Origin: Arabidopsis thaliana
Lineage: Eukaryota; Streptophyta; Magnoliopsida; Brassicales; Brassicaceae
Assembly (NCBI RefSeq): GCF_000001735.4
Contig: NC_003075.7
Span: forward strand, 10,169,001 to 10,233,000
Length of the DNA stretch: 64,000 nucleotides
Direction of reading: 5' to 3'
Part shown: piece after piece, positions 40,641 through 54,028 of the stretch
How the letters are laid out: each line of letters opens with the position of its first letter
Position numbering within the stretch: the first letter of the stretch is position 1
Made by a program: the position numbers and the translations under genes
Notes under the pieces: generated by a model
Database searches by the model: none
What the model was told of the DNA's origin: nothing
The model's input: only the letters and a program-made list of their open reading frames with translations

Positions 40641-43091
40641 TTTTTATATTTTGGAAAATGTTGTTTCCATTTTCGAATTTTGTATCCCTTTTAATTTTAT
40701 TTTAATTATGGGTATATATCAATACCTTGCCATTAGCATTCATATACCACACAAGATTTATTTCTATGAGTATACTGGTTTCTCAATAGTTCTGATTCTT
40801 GCCGATTATTTGTTCAACGTTGGTATCATTATTATATCTCTGATTTCAACGAATGGGTCTGAATATTATATACAGTTTTTAACTATAAATTTGAGATGAA
40901 AATAAAGTTAGTGATTGCAATGACAATCCAGCTACAGAAATTGTCTTTAGGATCAAGGCCTGTCCAATAATAGTGATGGTCCGAATTGAAAATATAAAAT
41001 TTGGACCATTTTATCTTTCTTTCAGATAATATTAACTCTAAACACACACAAAACCCTCTTGATTATTTTCGACAACTCCTAATAACTTAAAAAAAAATAA
41101 AAAAAAATCAAGTTTATCCTTTTAACAAGTGATAGTCAAATAACAAGTTTATCTAGAAATGGGATTTATATCGAAAGTCATACTGATGCAAAACAGAGAA
41201 GACCGCAATAAAGAGAGTGGCATTTGACACATAGAGGATAAGAGCATTTTCTTCAATCTCCAGAACAATTAATTCTTTCCCAAACTTATGGTATCTGATC
41301 TCATATAATTGTTCACAGAAATAAAAAAAACACTGAATATCACTTTTTATATAAAAAAAAGTATATTCCTTTTATATGTCACCACTAAAATGCACCGTCA
41401 AAATAAACGTAACATATATATGTATTCACTGATGTGTTGCATGCATAGTTTTTTGGATAAACAAATTTGCTGACACCATTTACAATGAAATACGGATTTG
41501 GATAAGTACTGCTTCATCAGTTAAAACATAATTACAGAGTAAGAAGTGTGATTGGGTCGAAACTTATCCTTTTAAATATATCACTTAACCTCGACTTAGT
41601 GGAATCTTAAACTACACTACTATCCACACGTTCTGACAAAAGGTATTACAGATTATAATACCTTTTCTCGATGGTTGAAACTTTTTTGAATATTCTTCTT
41701 GTAATGAAATCTCCTGATGAGTCAAATGTGTAAATAGAAAAAGAGTGAAAACCTTCGACTCACCAATACTAAACCAATACAAAACCCATAAGTGCACTCT
41801 GCCTTTGACTTCATATTTTCATATTTCCTTTTCTATCTTATTGGACTTTCATGAATCACCCTCCTCGTCCATTATCATTACCTCGTATTATTAACTCTCT
41901 CACACGACACACGTATTATAATATTAGTCTATGCGCATACATATACTAATATATAATGTCACTGGATAGGGACGGTCGAGTTATAAATGGTGTAAGGTTT
42001 GGTATTGAATAATTTTGCTTTATCGACATTACGACATATATAATTATGTGATTATAATTAGCACTTGAAGCCGTCTCTTATCTCGCTCTTTTTGACGGTC
42101 CAATGTAAATACGTATATAAGATTCATATCTTTTTTAGTTTTGATGATGTACTAACGTAAAACGATCGTATATGAATGGATAGAACTTTATCCTTCTTGT
42201 TTCGGGGATAAATGGATAGAACAATCCATATTTCAGGGATAAATCTTATTTACTTTTGATCGTGTAAATACTTGTTTCGAGATTAGTTGCTTTTTATTTC
42301 GTAATCGTGGTGACCTAACAAATCACCGAGTTTTTTAAATGGATGATTGCATGCATGGCTCAATAAGGGTTTGACAATTACTAACACACGGTGACAAAAG
42401 ATCTTCTTTCAAAAAAGATTCGATTGGGAACTTTTCTATGTTCAAAATGATATAATCTCAGATAAAATATTCAATTTACTCTATAGATTTACACTGGAAA
42501 ATGCATAATAATCACTGCAATATATTCACTAAGTTTTTTTTTGGGGGGGGGGGGGGGGATTAGCATAAGATCCATCCAAGAGACAAGGCCACCTAACAAA
42601 TCAACGACAAATGTTTAAAAATGGAATGCACATGAGTCTAAAAAAGGGCTTGGCCAATCCTAGGCCCTAACACAATTCAGAATATCTATATATTAAGATG
42701 TCGATCGTATTAAATATGTGTAGTACACCGTAATGCGGCGATCTTTATCATTCTTTGTACTATTCAAAGTACCAATTTGCATTTTGCAAGTCGCAAGAGT
42801 CACTTGCTCAGCTGGTTACAGATTAAATATGATTATTATAGAAGTTTTGGTGATGAAGAAAAATGTAGGCAACGAGAAAAACCGTCCTTGGTGACAACTC
42901 ATGCTTGCACTCAAGCCTTAAGCTAGCTAAACCTATCTCGCGCACTACTAGAATTCAAATAAAACTCTATAAATAGAAACCCTCATGAGATCTCTTCTTT
43001 CCTCATATACACTCATACACACCACGTGAACAATCTATCTCTCTTTCTATTGCTTTTCTATATATACAGAAACTAATTAATTGTATCTGTA
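40641..43091. other. Intergenic, CLE2 promoter side
   Basis: No gene seen. It contains a T9G16 homopolymer at 42534-42558 and the CLE2 TATA box at 42968-42975. Otherwise it is AT-rich DNA without recognised structure. Confidence 0.5.
42968..42975 (+). promoter_or_regulatory. TATA box of CLE2
   Basis: TATAAATA lies 124 bp before the ATG at 43092, a good match to the plant consensus. Confidence 0.65.
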
Positions 43092-43319
43092 ATGGCTAAG
43101 TTAAGCTTCACTTTCTGCTTCTTGTTGTTTCTTCTGTTATCCTCAATCGCCGCTGGAAGCCGCCCTCTTGAGGGGGCTCGGGTCGGGGTGAAGGTGAGAG
43201 GCCTAAGCCCTTCTATCGAGGCTACGAGTCCGACTGTAGAGGATGATCAAGCTGCGGGTAGCCATGGGAAATCTCCAGAGCGGTTAAGCCCAGGAGGACC
43301 CGACCCACAACATCACTAG
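43092..43319 (+). CDS. CLE2: CLE2 peptide hormone precursor
   Basis: This intronless frame encodes 75 residues. Residues 1-22 are a signal peptide ('LSFTFCFLLFLLLSSIAAG'). A variable region follows, then the CLE motif RLSPGGPDPQHH as the last 12 residues. The processed, hydroxylated and arabinosylated 12-13-mer is secreted and read by LRR receptor kinases such as CLV1. CLE2 is known to respond to nitrogen and sugar status in roots and shoots. The Pro residues at CLE positions 4 and 7, the known hydroxylation sites, are present. I recall the locus as At4g18510. No defect is seen. Confidence 0.96.
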   Translation: MAKLSFTFCFLLFLLLSSIAAGSRPLEGARVGVKVRGLSPSIEATSPTVEDDQAAGSHGKSPERLSPGGPDPQHH

Positions 43320-46249
43320 TTATTTTGTGTTTTTCAATTTCTTCGACATGTTTATTACTTATCAATAATTTGGTTGCAACGAAGCTGTTTTTCTTTTTTG
43401 TAATAAATTTGCGAATTTACGTTTGTCATAATACTACAAAATTAGTTACAGTTTTATTGATACGTTATCGTACGTTAACTAAATATTCTAAATTTGGTGA
43501 TTTTACGTTTCAGATTGTATCATTATTATTCACCTTTTACTTTTGATTATTATTTTGAATTTTTACTATACATATAGGCTATAGCAACGCGGTACGTATG
43601 ACGACGTTGATTTAGATGGTCTTGCATGTACGTACACATGATTCTGTTTTACGATACATCGTGTTTTATATGCCGATTGTGACTTGTATGTTTTAAACAA
43701 ACAAATATGTATAATTTCGTGTGTCTTCTTAACGGACAAAACAGTAGAATGGAACGTACAATTTAGATGTGGTCGATCTAGATACATGGTCAATTGCATA
43801 CATATATAAGATTTCGTCCCATAATTACTTGTGTTTTAAATTGATCGTTATCCCGTATGACTTATTCAGTTATTTGGTCGTCGAAACCATGTTACTTCGT
43901 TTTTTTTTTTTTTTTTAGGTAAAGCATTGTAAAATATTGATATCTATGAATCGATGCAGTTTACGGTTTACATATTTAATCAAACTGTGTAAACTTGAAA
44001 TTTTCAAAATTCAACATGTCTATGTTGATTATATGTATGCCTACTTAACTTAAAGCGTTTGCTCCATCGATTTTTATAAGAAAGAGTTGCAAAATAATCT
44101 ATCAGAAATCTTTAACTAAATATGCTTTTACAGTAAACCAAACACCTAATAGTACTACGATCGTCCCATGGATGAAATGTCATGATGACTCATGAGTGAG
44201 AAAGACAGATTCAGATGAAAATCATATGCATATCAAAAGTAAACTAATTAAACAATTGAACATTATACACAAACACATATAATAAGATAACGAAAAAAGC
44301 ATCGACCTAAAAGTTAAAGAACGTGAAGACCAAAATGGAGGATTATTCGGCTGTAAATGGCATCATATATATAATAAAATCTTTTTTATCGACGAACAAA
44401 AGACGGCAAGCGTGAAGCAATCTTTTTTCGTTAAAAGCAAATCGTATTTTTATGAGTTACGCCAAAACCTAATGACTTATCACACGACCAAAATGGACCC
44501 TCTTCTAAATGATAGTAGCTTTTCCTTTTCTGTTTAATATTGATTAATATCATGCAAAAGATATTATAAGCATCGTGATCTTCTTATCATTATAGTACAC
44601 ATACGCACGATTTGGATTTTATATAAATGCGGCAATGAGGTAATGAACAAAATATATTGCTTTTCAAGAACTAGCACTTTCATATATTTTTTTTATACAA
44701 AATATTCCTGATTTAACAAAAAAAATGATTGTCCATAGACGAAGAAAATCTTTGCCGGATAATTAAGAGTTTCTAACCCAAAAACCAATTGACAAATATT
44801 GAATTATCTTCAATTCCAATATGAGATAATATTACAATAATGACTTATTGTATTGACGGAAAACATGAAATTTTCGAAAGATATTTTCAAATATATTTTT
44901 TAAGTGTTTTAAAGAAATTTTATGAAGTTTTATAAAAATTTAAAAACTGATGTTTCTTACAAAGCATATTGTATACAAACATCATTGTAAGCATAACCAA
45001 ACGTGTTTTAGATTGTGACCATCTTTTTTTGAAACTCGTTTATTTAGGCAATTTTCAAAACTAATTTTCACAAATTTCTATCGCAAAGAGAAAATGAGAG
45101 GAGGTTATCGAGATAAATTAAATTATTTCAATGAGTTATCTATCCTAATTTATTTGTATATAAATCTTGAGATTTTTTTTTTTAAAATTAACACCATATC
45201 AAGTATATAATATGATAGTGTTGACACCAATTTGTTTAGCTTTAGTTTTTAAACAAAAATCAAATATACATACTACTAAGCATAAAGATTAGTAGGCACC
45301 TTTATAGTATATACTTTATAGGGTATAAACTTGTGTGTACAATCATACTAAAAATAAGGCATAACATATAAAATAAAATAGTTTACGCATTTTACATCAT
45401 TCAAAAGACAAAATGTTTTCTCACTAGAATAAAACAGTACTATGAAGAGGCAGGTAGTTGATAATATAAAATTTTCGTCTATTAACCAGTATAGATACGT
45501 ATCGAAATAGTCATTAATCAACACAAATTCAAAGGGTCTTATCCAGGCACTTAAGATTATCTAAGCATTATATAAGATGGAAAGAATAAGCTTTAATTAC
45601 GATGAGAATATAAAACCATCAAAAGGCCATAAACTTGGAAGCAGCAACTCGGTTCATTGTGCCAAAGTGGGGACCTATAGTGTGCATTCTGATTCAAGAA
45701 AGAGATGATCATGACCTCAATTGAAATTGTAAATCATTTTTAAAAAAAGTAAAGGGACTTCATATAGTCTATATATAGCATATTTTTATCATTAAAAATG
45801 TTTGTTTAAAGATTCAACTTAGAAATTTGATTAAATACTAGTATTACTTAACTAGTGCGTTCAAATTATTAGTAAACAAGATCCAACCTTACAAAAAAAA
45901 ATCACACTTTATTGGCACCTCAACTGAATCTTTTATTTTAGTCGTCAAAGAAAAAAAATGGATTCATTCAAGCTGTAAATGGAAATGTGTCACTAAGGCC
46001 CATAAATCTATTTTGAAAAAGCCCATTAAAACTAGGTTCTTAAGTCTTAAATTGAAATATATCAATCTACTTTTTTCTTAATAGATATAATTGGTCATCA
46101 TTAAAATTCTTGCATTGGCTAATTGCAAAGAAGAAATATTCGACATGAAATTTGTACATTTGGTGCTATTGTGGAACGCATCTTTTTTTTCATAAACTTT
46201 ATCATATAAGAAAGAACTTGAAAAAAAAAGAGATTCTAAAGAAGAAAGA
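43320..46249. other. Intergenic, 2.9 kb, no gene seen
   Basis: AT-rich throughout, with several short homopolymer runs. No open frame of weight, no transposon ends and no pol III boxes were recognised. Confidence 0.5.
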
Positions 46250-48103
46250 TCAAGATGTCTCCAAGTAACAAGTTGCAGAAGATTCAACAGCTTCATCGAG
46301 CTCAATATCTCCACAAGTAGAGAGAATTGTTGCAAATATATAATCATCAACTTCAAATCCCTCTGCCTCCATTCTATACATTAGCTTCAATGCTTCCCTG
46401 CAAAACCCATTCCTCGCATAACCCATTATCATCGCCTTCCATGAAACCAAGTTCTTCTCAGGCATACTGTCAAAAACCCGAAAAGCTTCCGAGACAAATC
46501 CACATTTTGCATACATGTGAATCAAAGCACTTCCCACAAAGACATTTGATAGAGCATGATTCTTCTTTGCAATGGAATGGATTGATCTACCGATAAGAAG
46601 AGATTCTGAATTCGCACAAGCTTTTAAAGCCGAGGAGTATGTAAATGGGTTTGGCTCTACACCTTCTTGAATCATCTCTTTCAAGAAGTCTAGCGCTTCC
46701 GATTCATGTCCTAAGCTCGAACATCCAGAGATCATAGCGGTCCATGAAACCACATCTCTAGATGGCAATTGCTGGAGAACATTGAAAGCGTCACGAGATT
46801 CTCCGCATTTACAATACAGCCACACCAAAGTACTTCCTATATAGACATTCTTTTCGATCGAATTCTTGATAATCTGTGCATGAAGTTCCTTCCCCAACAA
46901 TAAAGCTCCAACAGATCCACACGCTCTAAGAATGCTTACTACTGTCAAATTGTTAGCAATCAAATGCCGCCTCTTCATTATCCGGAAGAGGCTGATAGCT
47001 TCCTCACCAAAACCTTCCCGAGCATGAGCAGCTATAATCGAAGTCCATGTGACCGTGTTTCTATTACTCATTCCATCAAACACTTTTCTGCAATCAGAAA
47101 TCTCCCCACACTTAGCATACATGTCCATCAGCGAAGTTCCCACAAAAACATCTGTCTTTATCATCCTCTTAACAACCAAGCTGTGTACTTGCCTTCCGAA
47201 TCTTAACGCTTTCTCCTCACTACAAGCCTTCAAAATACTGCACACCGTAAACTCGTTAGGCAAAAACCAGTGATTCAACATTCCGATAAACATGCCTATA
47301 GCTTTAATTCCATGCCCTTTTCTCGAACACGCCGATATAACAGCAGTCCAAGATATCACATCTTTCTCCTCCATCATATCAAAAGCTCGTAACGCACTTG
47401 TCAATTCACCGCATTGCGCATAAAAATAAACAAGAGAACTCTCCACAATGAGATTCCCCACTCCAACTTTCACCATATTACCATGAACTTGTCTCCCTAA
47501 CTCAAACTCTGCTCTCCTACTACACAGATTCAACAAACACACAAACATCCTCTCGTTCGTAAAACGTATTCCATGCTTCACATAATCCTCAAACAGTGCA
47601 AAAGCCTCATCCTCAAGACCATACTTCAAATACCCATCAATCATAGCAGTCCAAGTAACAGTATTTTTCTCAGGCATACTGTCGAACACTTTACGTGCAT
47701 AAACCAAATCACCAAGTCTAACACAAGAACTAATCAAATTGTTCCCAAAATAGATAACTTGATCATCAAAACACTTCAACGCCATCGCATGGATCCTTTT
47801 AATGAGTCGCATCCCATTAGAAGACTGTAGCCACTCCGCTAACAGAGCATAATCAACTCTTTCGCTATCGAAAGAAGACGAATCATCCTGATTCACATTC
47901 TCTCCTTTGAAACCACTAAAACCCGAATCGAAAGATGCTCTCTTTCCAGAAACTAATCGAAACCCAGGTAATCTCACGTGTCTCTGTTCCTCTCGCTTAG
48001 TTCTTGAATCGCTACTGTAACATATCGTCGGAGATTTGTAGGATTGAGTCACCGGAATCTCTGAAATCCGGAGACGCGGTTGGATTAACGATAACGAAAA
48101 CAT
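46250..48103 (-). CDS. PDM1: Plastid PPR protein PDM1/SEL1
   Basis: This intronless gene encodes 617 residues. The N-terminus is rich in Ser, Arg and Thr and few acids, fitting a plastid transit peptide. From about residue 105, PLS-class pentatricopeptide motifs run nearly to the end. Examples are 'VDYALLAEWL', 'ARKVFDSMPEKNTVTWTAMIDGY', 'SSLVYFYAQCGELTSALRAFD', 'TSLMDMYAKCGEISDCRKVFD' and 'SALIHMYAKCGFVSEAFRVFD'. There is no DYW domain and the E region is short or absent. I recognise it as At4g18520, PIGMENT-DEFECTIVE MUTANT1 / SEEDLING LETHAL1, needed for processing of plastid transcripts and accD editing; this comes from memory. It is divergent from the DUF707 gene. Confidence 0.92.
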   Translation of the reverse strand: MFSLSLIQPRLRISEIPVTQSYKSPTICYSSDSRTKREEQRHVRLPGFRLVSGKRASFDSGFSGFKGENVNQDDSSSFDSERVDYALLAEWLQSSNGMRLIKRIHAMALKCFDDQVIYFGNNLISSCVRLGDLVYARKVFDSMPEKNTVTWTAMIDGYLKYGLEDEAFALFEDYVKHGIRFTNERMFVCLLNLCSRRAEFELGRQVHGNMVKVGVGNLIVESSLVYFYAQCGELTSALRAFDMMEEKDVISWTAVISACSRKGHGIKAIGMFIGMLNHWFLPNEFTVCSILKACSEEKALRFGRQVHSLVVKRMIKTDVFVGTSLMDMYAKCGEISDCRKVFDGMSNRNTVTWTSIIAAHAREGFGEEAISLFRIMKRRHLIANNLTVVSILRACGSVGALLLGKELHAQIIKNSIEKNVYIGSTLVWLYCKCGESRDAFNVLQQLPSRDVVSWTAMISGCSSLGHESEALDFLKEMIQEGVEPNPFTYSSALKACANSESLLIGRSIHSIAKKNHALSNVFVGSALIHMYAKCGFVSEAFRVFDSMPEKNLVSWKAMIMGYARNGFCREALKLMYRMEAEGFEVDDYIFATILSTCGDIELDEAVESSATCYLETS

Positions 48104-48748
48104 TGTCGGCGATGGAGAAAGAGAAGAAGCTTCACACAGAGATCTCCCGCCGGAAAAAAAATCAGATAAAGTTCTCTTTTTTATTTATTTTGGTAAAGAG
48201 AATTAAAAGTTTATAATCTGATCTGGTAATTATGACGACAACAAATAATATCTCGGTCGGTTTCAAATTCCTAAGCGAGAGACAAATATACAGTACACAC
48301 ACGACTTAATATCAAAACCAATAAACGTAAAACACGTGTCTCATCACTTCCCACTTTCCTCTCTGCATTTGTTGTCTCTCTCTCCTGAAAACCCTTGAAT
48401 TTTGCTACACGATCTCTGAAACGTGTCTCTTTGACTGACTTCAATCTTCTTTATCACTTACCGTTTCTGGGTTTTATGAAGCAACTGAGCTAATAAAAAG
48501 CTTCTTCTTAGACTCGGAAGAAGATAAAAAACAGAATCTTTATTGTTTAAAGCTTCCAAATTCGAGAAGAGAATTTGAAACGACCAAGTTCAGGATATTC
48601 GTTTCTTCGTCTACTTTGGTCTCTTCCTCTTCTCTTTCGAAAAGGGTTTATTCTGTCTTAAAAGAAACCTTTTTGAGAGGGTAAAAAAAGCTTCAATTTT
48701 CAGAGAAACACAAAAGGCAGAAACAGAGAAAAACAAATCATCTAATTC

Positions 48749-51285
48749 ATGAAACAGGTGAGAATACATATTTTCTTCTTCCTTGGTCTCTTCTTTTTTT
48801 ATTGATTTCATTCATATATCCAATTTTTGTGTCTATTGGCTGTTTAATTGTTGACGATGATGAATTCAGTTAGATAATTATGTGCATAGTTTAGGAATTT
48901 TTTAGCTATATCTTCTTCTCATGTGTAAACATAGAGGAAAATCTAAAAAAAATATCTGTCAAATTATTGTCTTTTCCAAATTGTCCTCATTGTCCTATTG
49001 AATCAAATAAGATTTTTTATTACTGATGATTCAAATATTGTTAATAGTTTATAACCTTGCTCAGTGTTCTTCTGATGTGTGATTTAAAACCTCTTGTCTC
49101 TAGGCTCTGATCTATGTTTTCGTCTCAAAGTCTTATTATCAATTCTCTAAATTGCAGGGTTCAATGAATAGATCGTGTCTCTGTAGTGTCTTAATCACCA
49201 CTGCTCTGATTTGTGGTGCTTACTTCATTTGCAATGCTTATCTTGCTAAAGACTTTAAAGAGGTAAACTTCTTTGTATTTGGCATCACTTAAGATCTATA
49301 TGTGTTCTATGATACTGTCATTTTGGTTAAATTGTTCAGCTGTCTTTTTGTGTAATCAGTAGTGTTTTTTTCCGACATGTAAATAACATGACATTGTTGA
49401 ATAATTCTGGTTTTATAGTCAACATTAGAACAATAAGTTTAGATTTCTGAATTTGATGTATAAGATTATAAATCTGCAGAAGTTGCTGAAGTGGGAAATC
49501 ACTGATAAGATGCATAACAGTACTGATAAGATGCAGAATGCAACAACAACCAGTACATGCAAGGTTTGTCTTTGAAATATTCTTTGAGGTTTGTTTTATG
49601 AGATTCTTTGATATTAAACTTACAAATATATATATCTTTCACTAGAATTTCAATAAGCCAGTGGGTACTGAAGCACTACCGCAAGGAATTATCGAGAAAA
49701 CATCGAACCTGGAAACACAACATCTATGGAACTACGATGACACAAAAAAGGTTATTTAGTAGTTACATGATTCCTCAAAGATTTGGAAAGTTTCATTGCT
49801 TTTTTTTCGTGTAGCTTAATCTTTTGCTGTATATTTCTTTCAGAGAAGGCCTAACCATTCGATGAGTTTGTTAGCCATGGCGGTCGGTATCAAGCAAAAG
49901 GAGCTAGTTAACAAAGTTATCCAAAAGGTTTTGTTTTCTCATTTGATTGTTTCTATCAGCAAGATTTTCGTCTTTTATTTCGATTAGTTATACAAATTGC
50001 TGTGACTTCAGTTTCCTCCTCGAGATTTCGCGGTCATGCTTTTTCATTATGATGGTGTTGTCGATGACTGGAAGCAGTATCCATGGAATAATCATGCGAT
50101 TCATGTTTCCGTGATGAATCAAACAAAATGGTCCGTTTTCTTGAACTTCTTGTTATTGTTTTCGTCAACCATCATATACTCTCTAATACTTGAATGTTGT
50201 TAATGTCACAAGGTGGTTCGCCAAGCGATTCTTGCATCCCGATATAGTTGCAGAGTACGAGTATATATTTCTTTGGGACGAAGATCTTGGTGTTGGTCAT
50301 TTCAATCCTCAACGGTAACACACTAAATATAGAATTTGTGTTCTTTTTTATCTTTTTTCATTTCTCATTCCAATCGTTTTACTTTAGATATCTATCTATT
50401 GTCAAAGAAGAGGGGCTTGAGATATCGCAACCTGCTCTTGACACTTCAAAATCAGAAGTGCATCATCCTATAACCGCTCGTCGAAAAAAATCAAAAGTTC
50501 ATAGAAGAATGTATAAATACAAAGGTAGCGGGCGATGTGATGACCATAGCACCAATCCTCCTTGCATCGGGTAAACGCTTTTCGCATATTCCGTGAAATG
50601 TTCTTGAAACTCTCTTTCTACCTCATTCTCCAGTTAACATGTAACTTGGATCTGTAGGTGGGTGGAAATGATGGCACCTGTTTTCTCTAGAGCTGCATGG
50701 AGATGTTCTTGGTATATGATTCAGGTAACATTTGTGTAGCATTCGTTTTTTGTTCCCCGAGTCGAGAGGATTGGGTTTAATGCTTTCGTTTGCGTTGCAG
50801 AATGATTTGATCCATGCTTGGGGTCTGGATACGCAGCTTGGTTATTGTGCTCAAGTTTGTTTCTTCTTCTAACTTGTTTTGATAAGCCCTTACTTCCTTC
50901 ATTGTACGGTTTTTACTAACATGTTCTTGGTTGCGGATAGGGTGACCGAAAGAAAAATGTCGGTGTTGTTGATGCGGAGTACATAATTCATTATGGTCTT
51001 CCAACGCTCGGTGTGGTTGAAACCGCTTCAAGCGCTTTGCGGAATGAGACAGACTCGAAATCAACGGTATGTGCTACTAGTGTTTTCTATATGTTTCTTG
51101 AAGCAGTTATGTGTTATGATTTTGTATGAAATAATTTGGTTGAGATTTCACAGGAATCATTAGAGTCTCGTGAAGTGGATAATAGACCAGAAGTGAGGAT
51201 GAAATCATTTGTGGAGATGAAGAGATTCAAGGAACGTTGGAAGAAAGCTGTGAGGGATGATACATGTTGGGTTGATCCGTATTGA
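48749..51285 (+). CDS. DUF707 type II membrane protein
   Basis: About twelve exons. The first coding exon holds only 'MKQ' (48749-48757); the second starts 'GSMNRSCLC', so the ATG there could also serve. A single hydrophobic segment at about residues 11-30 ('VLITTALICGAYFICNAY') makes this a type II signal anchor, typical of Golgi enzymes. The DUF707 domain follows, with 'LLAMAVGIKQKELVNKVIQK', 'FAVMLFHYDG', 'YIFLWDEDLGV', 'GWVEMMAPVFSRAAWRC', 'LIHAWGLDTQLGYCAQGDR' and 'YIIHYGLPTLG'. The 'WDEDL' motif resembles the metal-binding DxD of glycosyltransferases, so a glycosyltransferase role is plausible but unproven. I recall the locus as At4g18530. Confidence 0.88.
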
Positions 51286-52202
51286 AATCCGAGCGGTTTA
51301 AGTAAACCGAATCAAACCGGATTCTTTTCCTTGTTGAGTGTGCTTTGTGGTCCATTGTATACCATTATTTTGGTACATAGATTTTGTTTTACTTCGAGAA
51401 AAATTAGTGTATTTATGTGTTTTATGGACCACAGTGTAGATTTAACATTTTGGAGCATTATACAAAAGTGTTTTTGTGCTAGCAAATATTTGAAGATTAT
51501 AATAAATACATAAATATACAGAAGTGTTTTTGTACTATCTTTTATTTTAGAAACCAATAAAGTTTGTTATGTGAAAGTTTGAGACTTCTTTGATTCTCCT
51601 AATGGGTAAATTTATAAGAATCTATAAGATTTGATCAAACAAATATGAATGGTAAAGAAGTGCAAAAATATAGATGTCGAATAGATAGAGCAATATTTTC
51701 ATTAAAACTACAAAGTCAGGAATTCAACTAAAGTCTAGAATATAAACTAAATTAATTTTGGAAGTTAACTTAATATATTATGGTTAACAGTACACTAAAA
51801 TATCACCATAATACTGATCAAAATCTTATTTTATGTATGTTAGTAATTTTCTTATACTTCAAATCAAAACTATTTTAATTATTCTATGTATAGTAGTATT
51901 TTGTTTTGACCATAAGTTCCATAACATTTAATAGCTCAGATCTCATGAATTTTGAATTGATCAATCTTGTATATAGTATATATGATGAGATCTCACTGTT
52001 TTGTTTAAAATTTGGCGTCTTCATAGTTTGGCTCAACACAATTTAATTCTTTTGGGGGTAAGCTAACAAACTCATAATCACATATGCATGAAAAGGTCAT
52101 ATCTTACTAAGTCATCACAACTCTTGATAAGATTACATTTATTACGAGAAATATCAAAATTAAATTTTACATCATTGGTAAACAAACAGCCAAAAAAGCA
52201 AT
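51286..52202. other. Convergent 3' flanks, no gene seen
   Basis: AT-rich stretch between the DUF707 gene and the broken membrane gene. No other feature was recognised. Confidence 0.5.
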
Positions 52203-54028
52203 TTAAGAATCCCAAATAGGACCAAAAGCAGGAACACCAGAAGCTTTACAAGCATTAACAACATCACGACTTCCTTCAGGATTGCTTGTAACAATCACGA
52301 CTTGAGCTCCAAACTTCTTGGAAGCTTCCACACTCATTTTCGACACATTAGGTCGTCCTAGAATCGCAGTATCGTGAACTATGATCCTGTCTTGATGAGG
52401 ATAATCTTTAATCCTGTTCACAACCTCCGACCCGAAATTATCATCTAATCCTTTAGCCACCCATATCAAATATACCTCAGCCTTACTCGGTTGCATAAGA
52501 AACGATAAAAATACGCAAATCCCCGAACCCGTGGCACAAGTAATACCTGTAGTGGAAAAAAAAATAGTTTAGTAATACTCATGATGTCAAAAACGACAAA
52601 CATCCAACAAACTGCTAAAATCTGTTACTAGTAAAACCCTAAGATTTAGAGAATTTTATTTACCTTGTCATACAAGTTAACGAGATAGGGTAAGCCAGCG
52701 AAGTGAACCGTACGGACCCATAAATGCGTTGGAGGTTTTGAGACTAAAGACTTTGTAAAGTCGCCGACAGCACCAGCCAACATCATGTGCGATGTCTTCC
52801 CATCGGAGATTATTCCAAAAGCATGCCATTCCGATAACGGCGATGGACTGATCCGACCCAAGATCCCTGATTTCAGGCCTCCTCTGAATTTTATCAACGA
52901 TGCGTGGCCCGAGAGAGATGAGACGTCAACAGGAACACGTCTCACGGTTAACCAAGGGAGCAAGATAGCGATTGTGATCACCAGCGTAAACCAAAATTCT
53001 TGTGTTTTGATCAGTTTCGACCCGAGATCATCTGTGTAAGATCTTGATTTTGGGTCGTAGGAAACCGTTAGAATTACAAACGCCCAAACAAGGCCTAAAG
53101 CAGTCCAACCGGCGAATCAATGGACGCGTTCGAAGACATTGTGGTGTAAATGGCGAACAAGAGGGAACGCCGCAGCACAAGTGAGGCAGAGGAGAGAGAG
53201 AATCGTGGACGCAACTGCTATGATCGCTGTTGAAGTGTTGTCTCTGTCTTTAAGAGTGAGAACCAATGCGTAGATGAGCCAAGCTACCGAGGAAACACCG
53301 CAGCCGCTGTGGATACCACCGAGGCTTTGTAAGAGAGCTGTGACAGCGATTTTTATGCGGAGGGGTACAAAGGAGTGTCCGAGAAGCTTTACTGTTAGGT
53401 AGAAAACGAGTCTCAAGAAGGCTTCGCTTCTGCAGAGAATTAGGGCAAGGATATTGGCGATTGAAAATAGAGCTGCTCTGTTTCTAGCGTAAGCGAAATT
53501 TCCGGTGGCCGCGAGAACCAGAGCTAGGACGTTTAGAGACAATGAAAGGACAAAGAGATGTTTGTAAACGGTGAACAGTCCTTGATCAAGAAGTATGATT
53601 GATAGTCTTGAAGGGCGTTTCTTTGGAATCGGGGGTTGCTGCGGTTTCTCACTGTGTTTGCTTGCGGAAGAAGCAAGCATTGCTTTTTCCTCCGTCTCAT
53701 TGTGTTCTTCATTTCCTTCCTTGATCCCACCTTCTTCTAAGTAGAAAATATCATCTTTTTCTTCTTCTTCATCGTCATTGTCGGGATCCAAATCGCAGAA
53801 ATGGCTGCTGGCTCGGCTCATGGAGTGTTCAATCGATGAAGGGACAACTTTTGAGGCATTTCTCATGAAATCCCATGGAAGTCGAAATCTGCTGCTCGTT
53901 CCCTCGCGTTCAGCGTTTACGTTGCGGTTCTGATCAGTTGTAACAACTGCGAAAGGGTTAGCATTAGGTTTAATCTCAAACGCAACTCCTCGACAGCTAG
54001 AAAATCTCACAGTCGAAGCGTTTTCCAT
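52203..54028 (-). pseudogene. Membrane protein with FNR-like nucleotide-binding end, broken twice
   Basis: The minus-strand gene has two exons, 52664-54028 and 52203-52546. The first starts 'MENASTVRF', has an acidic disordered region, and about five membrane segments from residue 145. A TGA at 53117-53119 follows 'NVFERVH' (codon 304). The same frame continues as clear coding: 'FAGWTALGLVWAFVILTVSY', then 'WLTVRRVPVDV' and 'VNLYDK'. Exon 2 in phase begins 'VLLV', then must shift by one base near 52533 to read 'ATGSGICVFLSFL', a glycine-rich motif like that of ferredoxin-reductase NAD(P) domains, and 'LIWVAKGLDDNFG' up to the stop. So one nonsense and one frameshift spoil an otherwise complete gene. 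The first 303 residues may still be made. I recall the locus as At4g18540. Confidence 0.7.
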
